Shown piece by piece: positions 1 to 8,255 of a DNA stretch of 64,000 bases. The notes beneath the pieces were generated by a model, which was not told where the DNA came from, searched no databases, and worked only from the letters and a program-made list of their open reading frames with translations. The stretch spans positions 62,001 to 126,000 of the forward strand of contig NZ_JBBHZZ010000001.1 in assembly GCF_037482405.1 (NCBI RefSeq). Reading direction: 5' to 3'. Within the stretch, counting starts at the first letter, position 1. Every line of letters starts with the position of its first letter. The position numbers and the translations under genes were made by a program. The DNA comes from Pseudokineococcus marinus. GTDB lineage: Bacteria; Actinomycetota; Actinomycetes; Actinomycetales; Quadrisphaeraceae.

Positions 1-1
1 G

Positions 2-1198
2 CCGTTCGTCGCGCTGGCGCGCGAGGCCGCGCGCCGGGGCCACGAGGTCGTGCTCGGCGCGACGCGCAGCATGGTGACAGGGCTGGGCAGGGGGCCGGCG
101 GCCGAGCCCTTCCGCGTCGTCCTCCTCGACGGCGACCTCGGGGGCCTCGTCGCCCGCCAGGGCGTCTCGCCCGCGGCGGCGCTGCGCGCGTGGCGGTCGA
201 CGGTGCACCCGGCCCTGCGGGCGCTGCTGGCCTCGGCGGTGGGCACGGCCCGCGACGTCCGGCCCGACGTCGTCGTCGCCCACCCCAAGGTGCTCTCCGC
301 GCCCCTCGCCGCCGGACTGCTCGACGTCCCGCACGTCCTCGTCGAGACCGTGCCCGCGCTCACGGCGACCGGCGCGTTCCCGGCCGCGGGCGTCGCCGCG
401 CGCGACCTGGGCCGGCGCCTCAACCGGCTCACCTACCGCGCCACCGCCGCCGCGGGGGCGGCGCTGGGTCCGGACCTGCGCCGGCTGCGGGTCGCGCACG
501 GGCTGCCCGCGGGCGCCCTGGCTCCCCCGGCGGCCGTGCTGTGCCCGGTGAGCCCTCTCCTCGTGCCGCGGCCGGCCGACTGGCCGGGCACCGCCCACGT
601 CACGGGGCCGTGGCACGACGGCGCCGACGCCGTCGCGGACCCCGAGATCGAGGTCTTCATCACCGCCGCGCGGGCGGCCGGCGCCCCGGTGGTCGTGGCC
701 GGCTTCGGGTCGATGGCCACGGGGCCCGCCGACGCCGAGGCCCGCAGCCGGGCGGTCGTCGCCGCGGCGCGCGCCCACGGCGCCCGGCTCATCGTCCTCA
801 CGGGCTGGGGCGGCCTGGACGCCCGCGCGGCGCGGGAGGCCGCCGGGAGCTCCGGCGACGTGCTCGTCGCGTCGTCCGCCCCGCACGCCGCGGTGCTGCC
901 GCGCGCCGACGTCGTCGTCCACCACGGGGGCGCCGGCACCGTCCACGCCGTCGCGCGCGCCGGGGCGGTCTCCGTCGTCGTCCCCTTCGTCGCCGACCAG
1001 CCCTGGTGGGCCCGGCGCCTGCACGACCTCGGTCTGTCCCCGGCCCCCCTGCCCGCGCGGAGGCTCACCGCCGAGGGGCTCGCCCGCCGCCTCGCCGCCG
1101 CCCCCGCCCACCGGCGGTCCGCGCGCGCGGCGGCCGGGGCGATGGCCGGTGAGCGGGGAGCGGCCCGTGCCGTCGACGTCCTCGAGGGACTGGCGTGA
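2..1198 (+). CDS. Glycosyltransferase, MGT/UGT type (5' truncated by window)
   Basis: The reading frame is open from the first bases of the window (PFVALAREAARRGHEVV...), so the true start lies upstream. The first visible residues match the N-terminal strand/helix of GT-B glycosyltransferases, in which a G-H motif sits in the first Rossmann fold. Near the C-terminus the segment VVHHGGAGTVHAVARAG followed by VPFVADQPWWARRL is the nucleotide-sugar binding signature of the GT1 (macrolide or UDP-glucuronosyl transferase-like) family. It probably moves a sugar from an NDP-sugar to a small molecule or lipid in the cytoplasm. The acceptor cannot be told from sequence. It ends 62 bases before the next small gene on the same strand. 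Confidence 0.8.
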   Translation, partial: PFVALAREAARRGHEVVLGATRSMVTGLGRGPAAEPFRVVLLDGDLGGLVARQGVSPAAALRAWRSTVHPALRALLASAVGTARDVRPDVVVAHPKVLSAPLAAGLLDVPHVLVETVPALTATGAFPAAGVAARDLGRRLNRLTYRATAAAGAALGPDLRRLRVAHGLPAGALAPPAAVLCPVSPLLVPRPADWPGTAHVTGPWHDGADAVADPEIEVFITAARAAGAPVVVAGFGSMATGPADAEARSRAVVAAARAHGARLIVLTGWGGLDARAAREAAGSSGDVLVASSAPHAAVLPRADVVVHHGGAGTVHAVARAGAVSVVVPFVADQPWWARRLHDLGLSPAPLPARRLTAEGLARRLAAAPAHRRSARAAAGAMAGERGAARAVDVLEGLA

Positions 1199-1259
1199 CG
1201 GCGCACCGAGCGGCTGCTGCACGAGGCGGCGCGCACGCTCCGTCCCGTACGGTCCCCCG

Positions 1260-1478
1260 GTGAGCACGCCTCCCCGCCGCTACCGGGGCGAGCGGTCGCC
1301 CTCGAGCCCGCCGCGCCGCGGCAGCGCCGTCGAGGGGCTCGTCGCGGCGCTGGCCGTCGTGCTCCTCGTCCTCGTCCTGGGCCCGCTGCTGCCCGGCCCG
1401 AGCTACGTCGCCCCGGTGGTCGCGGCCGTGCTCGTCACCGCCGGCCTTCTGGTCGCCCGCCGCCGCCGACGCCGGTAG
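1260..1478 (+). CDS. Small two-helix membrane protein
   Basis: This is a 72-residue frame with a GTG start (VSTPPRRYRGER). A basic, proline-rich N-terminus of about 24 residues is followed by two hydrophobic stretches (GLVAALAVVLLVLVLGPLL and YVAPVVAAVLVTAGLLVA) and a poly-Arg tail. It looks like a two-helix membrane protein with both ends in the cytoplasm. I do not recognise a family. A longer frame with an upstream start would overlap the glycosyltransferase, so I prefer the internal GTG. Confidence 0.55.
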   Translation: MSTPPRRYRGERSPSSPPRRGSAVEGLVAALAVVLLVLVLGPLLPGPSYVAPVVAAVLVTAGLLVARRRRRR

Positions 1479-1519
1479 GCCGCTGCCCGCGCCGGCGGCG
1501 GCCCTCGACCGGGCGGGTC

Positions 1520-1870
1520 TCAGTGGGCGGCGTCGTAGGCCTCGAGGACCTTGTTCGAGACGCGGCCGCGGTCGGAGACCTCGTGCCCGTTCTCGCGGGC
1601 CCAGGCCCGGACGGCGTCGAGGTCGCTGCGCTTGGGCCCCGAGCTCGCGCGGCCGCCGCTCGAGCGCGCGGGCGCCGCGCCGGTGGCCCCGCGACCGCTG
1701 ACCTTGCGGGCGTTGGCGATCCACTCGGCGAAGGACTCCTCGATGGAGGCCGCGTGCTCGTCGTTGAGGTCGATCTCGTAGCTCGTGCCCTGGAAGGAGA
1801 ACGTCACCGTCTGGGTGGCGTCCCCGCCGTCGATGTCGTCGGTGAGGATGGTCTGGGTCTTCTGCGCCAT
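1520..1870 (-). CDS. lsr2: Lsr2 nucleoid-associated protein
   Basis: This 116-residue protein starts MAQKTQTILTDDIDGG. The N-terminal half is the Lsr2 dimerisation domain (beta hairpin plus helix, VTFSFQGTSYEIDL then NDEHAASIEESFAEWI). The C-terminal half carries the DNA-binding helices with the AT-hook-like RGR segment (SDRGRVSNKVLEAYDAA). Lsr2 is the actinobacterial H-NS analogue that bridges and silences AT-rich, often foreign, DNA. Length and ends are normal for the family. The gene stands alone, with about 295 bases of non-coding DNA upstream that must hold its promoter. Confidence 0.96.
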   Translation of the reverse strand: MAQKTQTILTDDIDGGDATQTVTFSFQGTSYEIDLNDEHAASIEESFAEWIANARKVSGRGATGAAPARSSGGRASSGPKRSDLDAVRAWARENGHEVSDRGRVSNKVLEAYDAAH

Positions 1871-2165
1871 GGCCACATCCTGGCCGACGCGGGGCACCCG
1901 GGCGCACCGCGGCGCAGCGGGGGTGTCGGTCCTCGCCCCTGCGGTGCGCCGGCATGACGAGCCCCGCCCCCGCTCCTCCGCCGCACGAGCACCTCTTCCA
2001 CCTCGGGGCCGCGGACGCCGGCAGGGCCGCCCCACGACGCCCACGAGCGGCGGGGCGTCCGGCCCGGGCGGCTCGGCCGGAGGCCCCGGCGGCCCGGGAG
2101 GGGCGCCGCCCGCACGGCCCGCGTCCGCGTGAGGCGCGCGCGCCGGCGTCGCCCGCGGGGGCGGG
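1871..2165. other. Intergenic region upstream of lsr2
   Basis: About 295 bases lie between the lsr2 start and the end of the ABC permease gene, both on the minus strand. The region is as GC-rich as its surroundings. I see no convincing gene in it; open frames on both strands translate to low-complexity Arg/Ala/Pro sequence. It should contain the lsr2 promoter, which I cannot place with confidence. Confidence 0.4.
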
Positions 2166-3173
2166 TCAGCTGAGGACGTCCTTGCGGCCGAAGGACCAGA
2201 AGGCGAGGCGGATCGCCACGACGGCCCACAGCAGCGCCCAGAGGCCGCCGGTGAGCATGTCGTCCCACGCGGGCTCGGACTGGAAGAGGCCCACGTAGGC
2301 GTACTGGAAGTGCGTCGGCAGGGCCTCGCGCAGGTCGCCGAGGGCCTGGATCTGGTCGAGCACCGTCGAGACGACGACGAGCAGGACGGCGCTGCCGACC
2401 GCCGCGAGCGGGGCGTCGGAGCGCGTGCCGACGAGGAAGGCGAAGCCCCCGAAGGCCGCCGTCGTGACGAGGACGTAGCCCGTCGCGGCGGCCAGGCGCC
2501 ACAGCCCCCCGGAGAGGTCGAAGGCCTCGCCGCTGGGGCTGACGAGCGGCTCGGGGCCGTACGCCAGGGTCCCCACGAGGTAGGCGACGACCATGAGGAG
2601 GACCACCGCGAGCACCGAGGAGACGAGCGCGACGACGAGCTTGCTGCGCAGCAGCCGCCGCCGGGGCACCGGCGAGACGAGCAGGTACCGCAGGCTCGAC
2701 CAGCTGGCCTCGGAGGACAGCGGGTCCCCGCACAGCAGCGAGACGACGAGCGGGACGAGGAAGCCCGTCGCGACGAACAGCGTGAAGAGCGCGAGGTTCG
2801 CCCCGCCCTCGGTGGCGAGCTCGACGAAGTCCGGGGCGCCGGAGGTGTCGCCGTCGCCGAGGGCGAAGGCGCCGACGAGCACGAGCGGGAGCACCGCGAG
2901 GAGCACGGCCGTGACGACGGTCCGGCGACGGCGCAGCTGGCGCGCGGCCTCGGCGCGCACGGTGAGGGTCCGGCGCGGCGCGTAGCCCGGGGCCGCGCCG
3001 TCGTCGCCCCGGTGGCGGCCGTGGCGCGCGCCCGCGGCGGCGCCCTCCCCGGCGTCGTCCCGCGCGGCGGCCCGCTCACCGGCCGGCTCTCCCGCGCGCA
3101 GGGCGCGGTCGAGCTCGTCGGTGCCCTGCGCCGCGTGCTGGGCGGACCCGTCCGAGGGGCTGTCGTCGCTCAC
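2166..3173 (-). CDS. ABC-2 type transporter permease
   Basis: This 335-residue protein has a polar, alanine-rich N-terminal tail of about 80 residues, then six hydrophobic segments beginning VVTAVLLAVLPLVLVGAF and ending WALLWAVVAIRLAFWSF. Segment layout and the conserved LRYLLVSPVPRR loop are typical of ABC-2 exporters and of permeases paired with a separate ATPase. Its start overlaps the stop of the upstream hydrolase-ATPase fusion by 4 bases, so the two are translationally coupled and very likely form one transporter. The substrate is unknown. Confidence 0.85.
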   Translation of the reverse strand: MSDDSPSDGSAQHAAQGTDELDRALRAGEPAGERAAARDDAGEGAAAGARHGRHRGDDGAAPGYAPRRTLTVRAEAARQLRRRRTVVTAVLLAVLPLVLVGAFALGDGDTSGAPDFVELATEGGANLALFTLFVATGFLVPLVVSLLCGDPLSSEASWSSLRYLLVSPVPRRRLLRSKLVVALVSSVLAVVLLMVVAYLVGTLAYGPEPLVSPSGEAFDLSGGLWRLAAATGYVLVTTAAFGGFAFLVGTRSDAPLAAVGSAVLLVVVSTVLDQIQALGDLREALPTHFQYAYVGLFQSEPAWDDMLTGGLWALLWAVVAIRLAFWSFGRKDVLS

Positions 3174-6100
3174 GTGCCGGTCACCTCCAGGAAGACCTCC
3201 TCCAGCCGGCGGCGCGGTGCCACGCGGTGCACCGCCACGCCGGCGGTGACGAGCGCGCGGACGACGTCCTCGGGCTCGGCGCCCGTGACCGTGAGCTCGC
3301 CGTCGCCGGGGACGGGGCGGTCCTCGGCGTCGGCGTGCTCGGCCGCGGCGTCCACGCGGGCCCCCGGCAGGTCGGCGAGGGCCGCGCGGGCGCGCTCGAC
3401 GTCGTCGACGACGACGGCCGTGCCGCCGTGCCCGTCACCGGTGCCGCCGCTCGTCAGCTCCTCGAGCGAGCCGCCGGCGACGACCTGGCCGCGCCGCATG
3501 ATGACGGCGTGCGTGCAGGTCATCTCGACCTCCGCGAGCAGGTGGCTCGAGACGAGCACGGCCCGGCCGGAGGCGGCGTACCCGCGGAGCACGTCGCGCA
3601 GCGCGCGGATCTGCGGCGGGTCGAGGCCGTTGGTCGGCTCGTCGAGCACGAGGACGTCGGGCAGGCCGAGCATGGCCTGCGCGATGGCGATGCGGGCGCG
3701 CATGCCCTGGCTGTAGCCCCGGACGGGCCGGTGGACGGCGTCGCCGAGAGCGGCGATCTCGAGCACCTCGTCGATCCGCGCGTCCTCGAGCGGGCGGCCC
3801 GTGGCCTGCCAGGCGAGGCGGAGGTTGGCGATGCCGGTGGCGTGCGGCAGCAGGCCCGGCCCCTCGACGAACGCGCCCACCTGGGAGAGCACGGCCGCGC
3901 CCGGCACGACCTCGTGGCCCAGCACGAGCGTGCGGCCCTCGGTCGGGTGCACGAGCCCGAGGACCATGCGCAGCGTCGAGGTCTTGCCCGCGCCGTTGGG
4001 GCCGAGGAGCCCGACGACCTGCCCGCGCCCGACGGTGAAGCTGACGCCGTCGACGGCGCGCAGGCCGGAGGCGTAGACGAGCGCGAGCCCGTCGACGACG
4101 AGCGGGGGCGGCGGCCCGTCGCCCTCGAGCGACGCGGCGCCGGCGAGGACCCCACCGCCGAGCGCGGGGACGGTGGCGGGGGCGGCGCGGCGGGCGTCGA
4201 CGCGCCGGCTCACCGGGCCGAGCAGCGCCGCGAGCAGCAGCACGACGGCGAGCGCGATCACGAGGCCCCAGGGGACCTCGACGCCGCCGCCGTCGTCCGT
4301 GCTCGCCGCGACCGTGGCGACGTCGTCGCCCAGCGCCACCGGCACGCGCACCGCCGGCTCGGCGTCCTCCGACGCGAGCGCGACGCCGTAGACCCGGCCG
4401 TCCTGCGGCACCGCGTAGCCCTGGTCGGTGCTCGAGACGAGCAGCCGCATCGTGGAGCCGGCGGCGTAGCGCTGGAGGACGGCGGGCAGGGCGACGTCGA
4501 CGCGCGTCGGCTCCCCGGGCACGAGGCCCGAGAGCCGCACCGGCGCGACGAGCTGGCGCGGCAGCACGGCCCGGCCGTCGGACGGCACCTCGAGCAGGCC
4601 CGTGAAGAGGGTGGCGTCGCTCGCCGTCGAGGTGACGACGAGGCGGACGGTCGGCGCGCCGGCCACGAGGACGTCGTCCTCGAGCTCGGCGGAGTCGAAG
4701 GTCGCGCTCTGGCCCGGCAGGACGGCCAGCGCGGAGCCCAGGGCGGCGAGCCCCCCGCCGAGCGCTCCGGCCGCGGCGCCGGCGCCCGGGAGCGTCGTCA
4801 GCGCGGACGGCGTGCCGCCCGCCGGCGAGAGGACCTGCTGGGGGTCGCCGACGAGCGGGACGGCGCGGACCTCGAGCGCGGGCGCGCCCCCGTCGGCCCC
4901 CGCGAGGCCCGGGTAGCCGGGGAGCTCGAGGACCTCCCGGTCGTCGTCCTCCTCGGCGAGGCCCGCCACCGGCGGGGCGCCGGGCTGCTGGGCCGCCGCG
5001 CCGAGGGCGGCGCCCAGGTCGTCGTCCTCCACCACGTCGGCGCGGAAGGTGGCGGCGCCGTCGGCGGCGGGGTCGCCGGCGAGCACCTCGCGCAGGAAGG
5101 GCGCGAGGTCGTCCTCGGCGGAGCCGAAGCCGCCACCGGCCCCGGCGCCGGCGTCGTGGCCGCCGGCGATCCAGCGCACGCGCACGTCGCTGCCGGCGGC
5201 GGCCAGCTGCCGGGCGTTCGCGTCGGCCTCGGTGAGCGGGAAGAGGCTGTCCTGCTGGCCCTGGACGAGGAGCACGGGCGCGTCGACGTCGTCGAGCACG
5301 GTGGCCGGGCTCGAGGCGCGCAGGAGCGCGGCGAGGTCGTCCCCGACCTCGCCGGTGGCGATGGCGTCGAGGTAGCCGGCGCACAGGTCCGGCGCGAGGC
5401 TGCCGCAGGCGCCCGGCCCCGGGCCACCGGCCGCGCCCGTACCGCCGCCGTCCGCACCGCCGCCGTCCGCACCTTCGGGGGCCCCGACCGGCAGGGCGCC
5501 GCGGCTCGCGGCGAGCTGCGTGGCCCAGGCGCGCTTGAGGACGCCGGGCTGCGTGCTCGTCACCGCCGCCGGCGTGCTCACGCCTTCGGCCGCTGTCGTC
5601 GAGGGCGCCAGGGAGCTCGTGAGGTCGTGCCACGTGATGGCGGCGGCCGCGGCGTCGACGCGGTCGTCGGTGCCCGCCAGCAGCAGCGCGAGGGCCCCGC
5701 CGTAGGAGCCGCCGACGACGCCGACGCGCGGGTCGCCGGTCTCGTCGAGGAGGACGTCGCGCCGCTCCGCGAGGACGTCGACGAGCGCGCGGGCGTCGGC
5801 GACCTCGTAGTCGGGGGCGTCGAGGTGCACGAGACCCCCCGAGTCGCCGAAGCCCCGGGCCGACCACGTGAGGACGACGAAGCCCTCGGCGGCGAGCTCG
5901 CGCGCCTGCCCGTCGCGGTCGGCGCGGGTGCTGAGGAAGCCGTGGGCGAGGAGGACGGCGGGGCGCCGGTCGGTGCCGCCCGCCGTCCGGTACACGGCGG
6001 CGTCGAGGGCCACGGGCTCGTCCGGGGCGGAGGGCTCCGCGCCGACGGGGACGGAGAGCTCCTCGACCTCGACGTCGGCGCCGACGTCGGGCGTCGCGCT

Positions 6101-6253
6101 CGGGGACGGCGAGGCGCTGGCGCCCGGCGCGGCGGGCGCGACGGCGGCGAGGGCCCGGCCGGCCGGGGCCGAGGAGGGCGCGGCGGCGGGAGCGGCGAGC
6201 ACCAGGAGGGCCACCGCGGCCGCCGAGACCGCTGCCGCGGTGCGTCGTCCCAC
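3170..6253 (-). CDS. Fusion: secreted alpha/beta hydrolase, membrane helix, ABC ATPase
   Basis: One uninterrupted frame of 1027 residues. Residues about 5-28 form a signal or anchor helix. An S15/CocE-like alpha/beta hydrolase follows, with nucleophile Ser183 in GGSYGGA, probable acid Asp335 (QGQQDSLFPL) and His366 (AGGHDAG); a beta-jelly-roll domain typical of X-Pro peptidases and cocaine esterases comes next. A second helix (LVIALAVVLLLAALLG) lies near 663-680. The C-terminus is a complete ABC ATPase: Walker A from 751 (GPNGAGKT), signature YSQGMRAR, Walker B VLVLDEPTNGLDP and switch His in VLVSSHLL. The hydrolase should sit outside the membrane and the ATPase inside. I chose GTG (VGRRTAAAVSAAAVALL) because it places the signal helix at the N-terminus. 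The next gene is its permease. Confidence 0.85.
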   Translation of the reverse strand: MGRRTAAAVSAAAVALLVLAAPAAAPSSAPAGRALAAVAPAAPGASASPSPSATPDVGADVEVEELSVPVGAEPSAPDEPVALDAAVYRTAGGTDRRPAVLLAHGFLSTRADRDGQARELAAEGFVVLTWSARGFGDSGGLVHLDAPDYEVADARALVDVLAERRDVLLDETGDPRVGVVGGSYGGALALLLAGTDDRVDAAAAAITWHDLTSSLAPSTTAAEGVSTPAAVTSTQPGVLKRAWATQLAASRGALPVGAPEGADGGGADGGGTGAAGGPGPGACGSLAPDLCAGYLDAIATGEVGDDLAALLRASSPATVLDDVDAPVLLVQGQQDSLFPLTEADANARQLAAAGSDVRVRWIAGGHDAGAGAGGGFGSAEDDLAPFLREVLAGDPAADGAATFRADVVEDDDLGAALGAAAQQPGAPPVAGLAEEDDDREVLELPGYPGLAGADGGAPALEVRAVPLVGDPQQVLSPAGGTPSALTTLPGAGAAAGALGGGLAALGSALAVLPGQSATFDSAELEDDVLVAGAPTVRLVVTSTASDATLFTGLLEVPSDGRAVLPRQLVAPVRLSGLVPGEPTRVDVALPAVLQRYAAGSTMRLLVSSTDQGYAVPQDGRVYGVALASEDAEPAVRVPVALGDDVATVAASTDDGGGVEVPWGLVIALAVVLLLAALLGPVSRRVDARRAAPATVPALGGGVLAGAASLEGDGPPPPLVVDGLALVYASGLRAVDGVSFTVGRGQVVGLLGPNGAGKTSTLRMVLGLVHPTEGRTLVLGHEVVPGAAVLSQVGAFVEGPGLLPHATGIANLRLAWQATGRPLEDARIDEVLEIAALGDAVHRPVRGYSQGMRARIAIAQAMLGLPDVLVLDEPTNGLDPPQIRALRDVLRGYAASGRAVLVSSHLLAEVEMTCTHAVIMRRGQVVAGGSLEELTSGGTGDGHGGTAVVVDDVERARAALADLPGARVDAAAEHADAEDRPVPGDGELTVTGAEPEDVVRALVTAGVAVHRVAPRRRLEEVFLEVTGT
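5441..5470. repeat. 15-bp tandem repeat, two copies, inside the hydrolase gene
   Basis: Two identical 15-base copies (accgccgccgtccgc) stand side by side. In the hydrolase frame they encode a Gly-Ala-Asp-Gly-Gly linker duplicated in frame, within a Gly-rich loop of the fusion protein. The repeat length keeps the reading frame. Confidence 0.8.
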
Positions 6254-6359
6254 GAGGCCATCGTCACACCCGGGGCGGGCGCCCACGGACCCGGGCTCCG
6301 AGGTCGCGGGGGACGGCGCCGACCTGCTCGAGCCGCTGGGCCGACGTAGCGTCGCCCCA

Positions 6360-7061
6360 GTGAGCGATGCCGACGCCGTCAGCCCACCGGGAGCCCGGGA
6401 GGGGAGGGCCGCCGTCGAGCCGCTCGCCTCCCCCGCCGAGCGCGTGCGCGCGGTCGCCGTCCGCCTCGCCGCGGTCGCCCAGAGCGGGCTCGCCTTCTCC
6501 CCCACCGCGTACGACGTCGAGCGCTTCGAGACGACGCGCGAGCTGGCCGCCGAGCTCATGTCGGTGCTGTCGGGCGACGACGCCGCCGAGCTGGCGCTCG
6601 AGCTGGAGCGGCGCGACACCGGCTACGCGACGCCGAAGGTCGACGTCCGCGGCGTCCTCATCGACGCCTCGGAGCGCGTGCTGCTCATGCGCGAGCGCAG
6701 CGACGGCCGCTGGTCGGCGCCGGGCGGGTGGGCCGACCCGGGCGACACCCCGGTGTCCGCCGCGCTGCGCGAGGTGCGGGAGGAGACCGGCTACGCCGCC
6801 GACGTCGTCAAGCTCGTCGGCTGCTGGGACCGCGACGCCCGCGGCCACCGCCCGCCGATGAGCGTGGGCGTCGTCAAGCTCTTCTTCCTGTGCCGCGCGA
6901 CGGGGGACGTCCGGCCGCCCGACGAGCTCGAGACGCTCGACGTCGGCTGGTTCGGCCTCGACGAGCTGCCCGAGCTGAGCCAGGGCCGCACGACGCGGTG
7001 GGAGCTCGAGCGCTGCGTCGCCCACCACCGCGACCCGGCGCTGCCGACCGAGCTCGACTGA
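6360..7061 (+). CDS. Nudix hydrolase with N-terminal Nudix_N domain
   Basis: 233 residues. The N-terminal ~65 residues (PAERVRAVAVRLAAVAQSGL...YDVERFETTRELAAELM) match the helical domain found before the catalytic domain in hydrolases of nucleoside diphosphates linked to X. The Nudix box is GGWADPGDTPVSAALREV followed by REETGY; the core REVREETG is intact, with Asp in place of the first Glu of the box. It probably cleaves an ADP-sugar or similar nucleotide in the cytoplasm. The GTG start (VSDADAVS) lies 107 bases from the divergent hydrolase-ABC gene, so the two genes share a promoter region. Confidence 0.85.
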   Translation: MSDADAVSPPGAREGRAAVEPLASPAERVRAVAVRLAAVAQSGLAFSPTAYDVERFETTRELAAELMSVLSGDDAAELALELERRDTGYATPKVDVRGVLIDASERVLLMRERSDGRWSAPGGWADPGDTPVSAALREVREETGYAADVVKLVGCWDRDARGHRPPMSVGVVKLFFLCRATGDVRPPDELETLDVGWFGLDELPELSQGRTTRWELERCVAHHRDPALPTELD

Positions 7062-7077
7062 CCGGCGTCCCCTCGGC

Positions 7078-7180
7078 GGGGTTCGTGGCCTTCTTCCGCC
7101 TCACGGGGGCTCCTCGGCGGACTTCGTAGCCTTTCGACGTCCGTAGGGGCCGCTCGCGCGGAAGAAGGCTACGAAGTCCG
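7078..7180. repeat. Interspersed ~23-bp repeat, three copies in alternating orientation
   Basis: Between two convergent genes lie three copies of a short element with core GAAGGCTACGAAGTCCG. Copies at 7078-7100 and 7116-7136 are on the minus strand, and the copy at 7156-7180 is on the plus strand. The first and third can pair to form a long hairpin. Three more copies occur at 43399-43502, also between convergent genes. They could act as bidirectional terminators or as a REP-like element. Confidence 0.7.
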
Positions 7181-7193
7181 GGGCACCGTCTCG

Positions 7194-8102
7194 TCAGCCG
7201 GCGGCGGGGACGGCGCCGGCGAGGTCGTCGAGGTCGTCGAGCGAGACGCCCTCGCGCTGCTCGACGGGGCCGAGCACCGTCGCCGTCGCCCAGCCCTGGG
7301 CGAGGAGCACCGTGTCGCTGCCCGGGTCCTCCGGCTCGTCGTCCTCGGGCGGCGTCGTCGCGGTCAGGCGCACGTAGCCCTCCCCGGCCTCGAAGGCGTG
7401 GCCCTGCGCGACGCCGACGGCCGCGAGCGTCGCCGGGCGCAGGCCCTGCAGGCGCTCGCCCGGCTCGAGGTGCGGCACGTTGAGGTTGAGGGTCCCGGTC
7501 GGCTCGTGGTCGAGGACCCACCGCAGCGCGGGGCGCACGGCCTCGAGGACGGCGGCCCACGTCGTCGGCGCGACCTCGAGCGTCGTCGTCGAGGCGACGC
7601 CCGCGGACGCCGCGAGGGCGCGGACGCCGAAGACCGTCGCCGTCAGCGCCGCGCCCACCGTGCCCGAGTGCAGCACGGCCTCACCGGTGTTCATGCCGTG
7701 GTTGACGCCCGACAGGACGACGTCGGGCACCCGCCCGCCGAAGGCCCCGCGCAGGCCGACGCGGGTGCAGAAGGCCGGGCTCGCGCCGACGGCGAGGACG
7801 CGCAGCCGGTCGGTGCCCTCGAGGGCGCGGGCCTCCGCGGACCACGCCCGCGGGTCCTCGTGCCCCTCCCCCGCGAGGTCCGGCCAGGGCAGGGCGACCT
7901 CGGTGACGGGCAGGCGGTCGTCCTCGAGCTCGGCGTCGACCGCCGCGCTCGCCCCGCTGCGGTCGCGCGAGGGCGCCGCGACGACGACGTCGAACCCCGC
8001 CTCGACCGCCGCGACGACCAGCAGCGCGAGGCCGCGGCCCTCCACGCCGTCGTCGTTGGTCACCAGGGCCAGGGGGCGCGTCTGCTCGGGCACGGGGCCC
8101 AT
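7194..8102 (-). CDS. surE: 5'/3'-nucleotidase SurE
   Basis: 302 residues from the ATG at MGPVPEQTRPLALV. The family signature LALVTNDDGVEGRG is at the N-terminus and supplies the metal-binding Asp-Asp pair. The second motif SGVNHGMNTGEAVLHSGTVGAA contributes the Asn and Ser ligands. SurE removes phosphate from nucleoside monophosphates in the cytoplasm. An ATG ten codons upstream is possible but adds only low-complexity residues. The 3' end meets the plus-strand Nudix gene across the repeat-containing spacer. Confidence 0.93.
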   Translation of the reverse strand: MGPVPEQTRPLALVTNDDGVEGRGLALLVVAAVEAGFDVVVAAPSRDRSGASAAVDAELEDDRLPVTEVALPWPDLAGEGHEDPRAWSAEARALEGTDRLRVLAVGASPAFCTRVGLRGAFGGRVPDVVLSGVNHGMNTGEAVLHSGTVGAALTATVFGVRALAASAGVASTTTLEVAPTTWAAVLEAVRPALRWVLDHEPTGTLNLNVPHLEPGERLQGLRPATLAAVGVAQGHAFEAGEGYVRLTATTPPEDDEPEDPGSDTVLLAQGWATATVLGPVEQREGVSLDDLDDLAGAVPAAG

Positions 8103-8150
8103 GCTCCCGGGCGGCGCGCGCGACGGCGACACCGCCCCTCGCGGACCTCA

Positions 8151-8243
8151 CCGCCGAGACCGACGGACGACGTCCTCACCGGCGGTGGAGGACGCCGTCC
8201 GTCGGTCTCGAAGGGCGCTTCCGCCGTTCGTCGGTCTCGGCGG
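8151..8243. repeat. Nested inverted repeat, core CGAGACCGACGGACG
   Basis: Three copies of one short sequence form nested palindromes in the spacer between fbiC and surE. A 54-base hairpin (8156-8209) has arms gagaccgacggacg...cgtcctc with one mismatch, and an outer partner copy at 8225-8243 can instead pair with 8151-8168. It lies downstream of fbiC and just upstream of surE on the minus strand, so it may act as the fbiC terminator. Three related copies in a row suggest an amplified element rather than a simple terminator. Confidence 0.7.
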
Positions 8244-8255
8244 GCGGCGGCGTCG

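Noticed and set aside
1954..2298. Possible small plus-strand gene after lsr2
   Set aside because: It encodes low-complexity Ala/Pro/Arg sequence, has no good ribosome site and runs into the antisense of the permease.
3227..6349. A 1040-residue open frame on the plus strand
   Set aside because: It is the antisense shadow of the hydrolase-ABC gene. Its translation is repetitive Arg/Gly/Ala/Asp/Glu sequence without any domain, while the minus strand has full catalytic motifs.
7078..7180. CRISPR array
   Set aside because: Three short copies in mixed orientation with unequal spacers and no cas genes. The same reasoning excludes the copies at 43.4 kb and the tandem repeats elsewhere.
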